Below, piece after piece: positions 60,000-64,000 of a stretch of DNA of 64,000 nt. The stretch spans positions 496,001-560,000 of the forward strand of contig NZ_JALAHQ010000001.1 in NCBI RefSeq assembly GCF_036983985.1. Direction: 5' to 3'. The notes under the pieces were generated by a model. That model searched no databases. It was not told the DNA's origin and saw only the letters and a program-made list of their open reading frames with translations. Both the position numbers and the translations under genes were made by a program. The stretch comes from Alishewanella metallidurans. Its GTDB lineage: Bacteria; Pseudomonadota; Gammaproteobacteria; Enterobacterales; Alteromonadaceae. Numbering within the stretch: position 1 is the stretch's first letter; the number at the start of each line of letters is the position of its first letter.

Positions 60000-60842
60000 A
60001 TGACAGCGCAACAACAACTGCTTCAGATCTTGCAGCATAAAATTCAGCACGACCAATTGTTACTGCCGACATTGCCTGATGTTGCATTAAAGGTACGACA
60101 GCGCTCTGCAGAGCCTGATATTAGCCTTAATGAAATGGCCGATGTTATTGCCCAAGACCCTGCATTAGCCGCCAGAATGATCAGAGTGGCAAATAGTGCA
60201 TTTATGGGCCGCTCGATTAAAGTAAGCACACTAAACCAAGCTGTTACTCGAATTGGTTTAAGTCAAATTCGTAACATTGCTATTGCCATGGCACTAGAGC
60301 AAATTTTTGTGTCACAACACAAAGAAGTGCAGCGTCAACTTGATGCTTTATGGCAAAACAGCATAGAAGTAGCCAGCATCGCTGCTGCCTGCCTTACTTT
60401 TTATAATAGTAAAGTTGGCCGCACCGGTTTAAACAAAGATATTTTAACCTTAATGGCGTTAGTGCATAACATAGGGGCTTTGCCGTTAATTAGTGAGGCA
60501 GAGCGGCAGCAAGATCTGTTAGGGGATTCACGGTTTTTATTGTTTTTAGCCAGCAACTTGGCGATCGAAGTCAGTGTGCGAATACTGTTTGCTTGGGGCT
60601 TTTCGGAACCCTTTCACGAAGTTGCCAGAACATGGCAGACATTAGCACCTTGTAATCCAGGGCCTGATTATACCGATTTTATTCGTTTGGCGAATATTGC
60701 CCGTGATGGTTATAGCGATAAAGAACTACAGCAACGCTTACTTCAACACTACATAAATTTGCAAATGGTGCCCGAGGAAAACTTTATGCTACATCCTGAT
60801 ATACAGACGGTATATCAGGATGTGCGCGCAATCTTTAGCTAG
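60000..60842 (+). CDS. HDOD domain protein
   Basis: A 280-residue stand-alone HDOD-domain protein. Marks are LPTLPDVALKVRQRSAEPD, MADVIAQDPALAARMIRVAN, SAFMGRSIKVSTLNQAVTRI and GLSQIRNIAIAMALEQ. HDOD domains lack the metal ligands of HD hydrolases and usually serve as signalling scaffolds in motility, cyclic di-GMP or stress control. It is behind a hybrid kinase with GGAGA before the ATG. Its 3' end contains a perfect 14-base-pair inverted repeat. Confidence 0.9.
   Translation: MTAQQQLLQILQHKIQHDQLLLPTLPDVALKVRQRSAEPDISLNEMADVIAQDPALAARMIRVANSAFMGRSIKVSTLNQAVTRIGLSQIRNIAIAMALEQIFVSQHKEVQRQLDALWQNSIEVASIAAACLTFYNSKVGRTGLNKDILTLMALVHNIGALPLISEAERQQDLLGDSRFLLFLASNLAIEVSVRILFAWGFSEPFHEVARTWQTLAPCNPGPDYTDFIRLANIARDGYSDKELQQRLLQHYINLQMVPEENFMLHPDIQTVYQDVRAIFS
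60791..60823. terminator. Perfect 14-base-pair inverted repeat inside the 3' end of the HDOD gene
   Basis: ACATCCTGATATAC (60791-60804) and GTATATCAGGATGT (60810-60823) with a five-base spacer lie wholly in coding sequence, 19 bases before the HDOD stop. The rdgC stop is 11 bases beyond that stop, so the stem may terminate rdgC transcription on the other strand. There is no T tract. Confidence 0.45.
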
Positions 60843-60853
60843 TTAGTGTGATA

Positions 60854-61753
60854 TTACTCTGCAGCGGTTAACTGCTGGCTAATGCTTAGTAAGGCATTAT
60901 TTAGCGCTGCAGTCATCAGTAATAGATCAGCATCAAGACGAGCGGTTAAATCCTCCCAGCCAAGTTCTTCATTTTGGCCGGTAATTAAATCGTGAAATTT
61001 AATCCGTTTTATTGCGCCGTCGTCAGCTATTGCTAAAGATAGGTTGTCATTTTGCTCTAAGCTGATGCTGGTTACTAATTTATCCTGCAAGTGGCTTTGT
61101 ACTTCATCAGCACTGAGTAAATGATTGCTAAATTTTACCTTAGCGCCTTCTTCGTCCGGTGCTTTAAGCTCAGCTTCGCTACCTAAACTGAAACCTTGGG
61201 GCAAGGCCTTGTCTTGCAACCAGAGCTGTAAATGTGTGTTTAGTTTGTGGGTATCAAGCCAAGGTAGCGCGGGCAAAGAGCCTAGTGCTTTACGTAGTAA
61301 AGCTAAAATATCTTCGGCTTTGCTAGCACTACTGCTGTTAATCACTAGCCACTGATTTTCTGGATCGTAATAGCCTTGAGTTAGGCTTGAACGGCTAAAT
61401 GCTCGTGGCAATAAGCTAAGCTGAAGCTCTTCTTTTAAACTTTGTTTTTCTTTTTTACTCAGCGGCCGGCCTTTTTCTTGCTCTAAAGCTTCTAGCTTGG
61501 GCTGCATTTCTTCGTTAATCACCGCCGCCGGAAGAATTTTTTCTTGGCGTTTTACGGCGAAAAATATGATCTGACCATTAATGTGACTATAGTGCTTAAT
61601 ACTTGGGTGTAATGGAAAGCTAAAGCCGCTTCTTACCAATTCTTGCGCGCTTAACGGCGCAAATTTAAACTCGGCTAAAGCTTGATCCCATACCGCAACA
61701 TCAGTACTTAGTGGTGCACTAAGCTTATACACACGAACATTTTTAAACCACAT
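60854..61753 (-). CDS. rdgC: Recombination-associated protein RdgC
   Basis: RdgC is a ring-forming double-stranded DNA-binding protein that limits RecA activity. The 299 residues match: MWFKNVRVYKLSAPL start, then GFSFPL, KRQEKILPAAVINEE, the conserved GRPLSKKEKQSLKEE, LLPRAFSRSS, and LPALPWLDTHKLNTHLQLWL. It is monocistronic and converges with the HDOD gene. Confidence 0.95.
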   Translation of the reverse strand: MWFKNVRVYKLSAPLSTDVAVWDQALAEFKFAPLSAQELVRSGFSFPLHPSIKHYSHINGQIIFFAVKRQEKILPAAVINEEMQPKLEALEQEKGRPLSKKEKQSLKEELQLSLLPRAFSRSSLTQGYYDPENQWLVINSSSASKAEDILALLRKALGSLPALPWLDTHKLNTHLQLWLQDKALPQGFSLGSEAELKAPDEEGAKVKFSNHLLSADEVQSHLQDKLVTSISLEQNDNLSLAIADDGAIKRIKFHDLITGQNEELGWEDLTARLDADLLLMTAALNNALLSISQQLTAAE

Positions 61754-61803
61754 ATCTTAACATCCATCAAAAAACATGGCCGGCAGTATAGCGCGGAACC
61801 AAC

Positions 61804-63546
61804 CTAGATTTTTAGATTTTTTGGGAAGCAAATATGGTAATGCAGACCTTTTCCGAGTTCGCTACTTACCTGAATGCTGCCACCTAAGGTTTGGCGCACC
61901 AAGTTGTAGGCAATATGAGTGCCTAAACCGCTACCCCCTTGGTCGCGTTTAGTGGTAAAAAATGGATAAAATAGCTTGTCTAATTGCTCTGGTGGCAGAC
62001 CTCGGCCATTATCACTGTATTTAATATCCACGTTTTCGTCTTCATCTAATACGGTAATGCGTACTAAACCATTCTCAATATTTTCAAAACCGTGGATCAA
62101 CGAATTCATTAGTAAGTTAGTGAATATTTGCGAGATCGCACCGGCAGGGCAGTTTAAGATAATATTATCAGGGCAGTTTACTTCAATCTGATGATGCGTT
62201 TTTTTAAAGTTAGGCTGTAATGAGCGAATAATTTCGTTTAGGTAGTCAAACAAGTTAATGGTTCTAATTGCCTCGCTGGCTTGGTCTACCGCAATTTGTT
62301 TAAAACTTGCTATTAGCTCAGAGGCACGCATTAAGTTTGATTGCAGCAATTCGGTACTCTGGCCTGCCTCTTCAATAAAGCTTTCCAGCATTTTTGGTGT
62401 TAGGGTTTTATCGTTATAAGCTAGGGCTAAAGCTTGTAACTTTTCGTCTAAAAAGCTGGTTGCGGTAACGCCAATGCCTACTGGCGTATTTACTTCATGG
62501 GTAATACCCGCCACTAAACCACCTAGTGCGGCCATTTTCTCTGATTGCACTAACCTGTCTTGTGCCTGCTTTAAATCTTCAACAATTTTCTCTAGTTCTG
62601 TTTGCTTGCTACGTAGCGCATCTTCAATATGACGACGTCGTTCAATTTCTTCTTTTAAGCTTTGTTGTTTTACTTCAAGCTCTTGTTTTTGCTGCTGTAA
62701 ATCCATCATGGCTTGGCTTAAACCAGACGTTTTGCGAGCAACATCTTGTTCTAACATCAGATTTTGCTGATCTAGTTTTTCATTAGATAGTAATAGTTGC
62801 TTTTGTGTCGTTTCTAGTTGTGTTTTGTAATCTTGTACCCGGCTGATTAAACGGTTAAACGCATCAGCAGTAACACTAAGTTCCGAGCTATCGTCGTGTT
62901 GAATTTCAATTCTAGCGCCATCTAACTGGTCTAATTCTATATCTTCTATCTGCTGGGTAAGCTCTGCTAGCGGCACAGTAAGCTGTTTACGAAATGCCAT
63001 TAAAAATAAAATGATTAAAAATGTGGTTTTTAACATGGCATTGCCAACTAAAAAGTAAATGCCTACTTTTATTCGGTCAATAACCACTGCGCGGCTTGAA
63101 AATAGCGTAACGTCGCCTACTTGAGTAGCGCGGCCAGAGAACTCAAAAATAAGCGGGAAAGTATAACCAAAGATGCCGGATTGTTGTTCGGTAAGCCTAA
63201 CGCCTTCACGGACTAATTGGGTACTAAAGCGCTCTTGTATATTGATATAACGGCCCAGTTGCGTAATTACCGCACCGCTGTCATCACGCACAATAATGCC
63301 TTCAATTGCTGGAATAGCTAATAAGCCATCGGCGATGATCATCGCCTGTTGGGTATTTAACTCCCAAATAGCACGCGTTAGGCTGCCAGAAAACGTTTGC
63401 TGCAGCGTTTCTAATTCACCATTGATATGTGCTTTAGTATTAAAGTACTCCGCAACAATTTGTCCTAATGTAACAACAAAAGTTAAAATAAAATAAACAG
63501 ACAATACCTTGGTTAACAGCTTACGAGATAAGCTTTTATGCTGCAT
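61804..63546 (-). CDS. Sensor histidine kinase with periplasmic domain and coiled coil
   Basis: A 580-residue kinase. Two membrane helices (about 12-31 and 165-185) enclose a periplasmic domain of about 130 residues; a HAMP-like linker and a long coiled coil (about 240-330) follow. The dimerisation motif is MAALGGLVAGITHEVNTPVG with His350. The ATPase domain has the N box NLLMNSLIHGFE, DNGRGLPPEQ and GGSGLGTHIAYNLV. The HEVNTP form is typical of NtrB/DctB-like kinases without their own receiver. It is divergent from a response regulator gene at 63729, a likely partner. Confidence 0.92.
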   Translation of the reverse strand: MQHKSLSRKLLTKVLSVYFILTFVVTLGQIVAEYFNTKAHINGELETLQQTFSGSLTRAIWELNTQQAMIIADGLLAIPAIEGIIVRDDSGAVITQLGRYINIQERFSTQLVREGVRLTEQQSGIFGYTFPLIFEFSGRATQVGDVTLFSSRAVVIDRIKVGIYFLVGNAMLKTTFLIILFLMAFRKQLTVPLAELTQQIEDIELDQLDGARIEIQHDDSSELSVTADAFNRLISRVQDYKTQLETTQKQLLLSNEKLDQQNLMLEQDVARKTSGLSQAMMDLQQQKQELEVKQQSLKEEIERRRHIEDALRSKQTELEKIVEDLKQAQDRLVQSEKMAALGGLVAGITHEVNTPVGIGVTATSFLDEKLQALALAYNDKTLTPKMLESFIEEAGQSTELLQSNLMRASELIASFKQIAVDQASEAIRTINLFDYLNEIIRSLQPNFKKTHHQIEVNCPDNIILNCPAGAISQIFTNLLMNSLIHGFENIENGLVRITVLDEDENVDIKYSDNGRGLPPEQLDKLFYPFFTTKRDQGGSGLGTHIAYNLVRQTLGGSIQVSSELGKGLHYHICFPKNLKI

Positions 63547-63613
63547 GAGAAAACCTTGTGGTAAAGAAAATTAGCATTATTGTACACAATAACGAATAAC
63601 CAGTGGTTTGCAA

Positions 63614-63649
63614 ATAGCGTATACGGCTATAGGCTATTTATAGCGTATA
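63614..63649. repeat. Direct repeats between the divergent kinase and response regulator genes
   Basis: ATAGCGTATA occurs at 63614-63623 and 63640-63649, 26 bases apart. GGCTAT is also repeated between them (63625-63630, 63632-63637). The location between the two genes suggests regulator-binding sites for autoregulation, though the receiver-type partner may lack a DNA-binding domain. Confidence 0.35.
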
Positions 63650-63728
63650 TGTTGCTTTATGATGGCGTAATGTATATATTTTTTCACCAATGGCGCCAAT
63701 CTTAAGACGACAAAATAGGCAGTAGTAA

Positions 63729-64000
63729 ATGGCTTTAACCGCGTTAATATGTGACGACTCTTTACTCGCTCGCAATCAGCTAAAAAAATCTTTGCCGGCA
63801 GACTTTGATGCCAACATTATTACCGCGAGTAATGGCTTGGAAGCCTTGGCTATGTTGCGTACTCAAGAAGTGGGTATCGTGTTTCTTGATTTAACCATGC
63901 CAGAACTTGATGGTATTGGCGTACTTGAAGCAATAAAGTCAGAGGGCATGGACTGTTTAGTTATTGTCGTGTCAGCAGATATTCAGCCAGAAATGCAAAA
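63729..64000 (+). CDS. Response regulator, N-terminal receiver domain (truncated by window end)
   Basis: The first 90 codons form a receiver domain: acidic pair in LICDDSLLARNQL, phospho-acceptor Asp54 in VFLDLTMPELDG, and the switch residue region VIVVSADIQPEMQ. The gene runs off the window, so the output domain is unseen. The SLLARNQLKKSL start resembles response regulators with a CheC/CheX-like output, but this is a guess. It is divergent from the kinase at 61804-63546 across 182 bases. Confidence 0.88.
   Translation, partial: MALTALICDDSLLARNQLKKSLPADFDANIITASNGLEALAMLRTQEVGIVFLDLTMPELDGIGVLEAIKSEGMDCLVIVVSADIQPEMQ

Overview
The window is a stretch of chromosome from a gammaproteobacterium, most likely in or near the Rheinheimera/Alishewanella/Arsukibacterium group of Alteromonadales. 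This is judged from protein resemblance and gene order only; no search was run. Supporting signs are a complete Na+-translocating NADH:quinone reductase (Nqr) locus with apbE and nqrM, FabV as enoyl-ACP reductase, type II QueF next to Syd, the yqcC-truC-yqcA cluster, dksA-gluQ-pcnB-folK-panB-panC, hrpB-mrcB and a yajG/ampG region. Nearly all of it is core genome. I saw no insertion sequences, prophage, integrase, CRISPR array or rRNA.

Layout. 1-650: the 3' end of a hybrid histidine kinase. 754-1136: a tRNA operon (Phe-Thr-Phe) with promoter and terminator. 1245-3410: a lipoprotein prolyl oligopeptidase. 3626-6095: a nucleoside salvage operon, deoB-deoD-gpt. 6079-7372: a VF530-type protein and NAD-type isocitrate dehydrogenase. 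7535-13117: a minus-strand run with a diguanylate cyclase, ppnN, xni, a membrane DUF3192 protein and an unrecognised, possibly HDOD-like protein. 13294-14762: queF and syd, divergent. 14747-20614: small conserved genes, including a second DUF3192 protein (lipoprotein), yqcC-truC-yqcA and cysZ. 20671-25781: the minus-strand block dksA-gluQ-pcnB-folK-panB-panC. 26039-32117: pepB, hrpB and mrcB. 32136-36822: two CadC-like transmembrane transcription regulators with a small exported peptide gene between them. 36833-41401: hemL, pyrB, hemJ and a ClC channel. 41567-42619: erpA, a hidden 57-residue membrane protein gene and an XRE regulator. 42637-46725: rlmG-yajG-peptidylprolyl isomerase-unknown-ampG. 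46758-49800: an AlkB-like dioxygenase, bolA, an exported unknown protein and fabV. 50089-57215: nqrABCDEF-apbE-nqrM. 57325-64000: a hybrid kinase, an HDOD protein, rdgC, a second sensor kinase and a truncated response regulator.

How the genes work together. The Nqr locus encodes all six subunits, the flavin transferase that attaches FMN to NqrB and NqrC, and an assembly factor that supplies iron, so it is a self-contained sodium pump unit. deoB-deoD-gpt recycles nucleosides and purine bases. panB/panC with folK serve pantothenate and folate synthesis. hrpB-mrcB carries the bifunctional peptidoglycan synthase PBP1b, and ampG-yajG recycles muropeptides. Signalling is dense: three histidine kinases, one response regulator, a GGDEF cyclase, one or two HDOD-type proteins and two CadC-like regulators.

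The most interesting observations are the CadC-like pair around a two-cysteine exported peptide, pcnB that appears to start at ATT behind a good ribosome binding site, a FadR-like operator upstream of fabV, stem-loops built into coding ends at convergent gene junctions, and direct repeats between a divergent kinase and response regulator.
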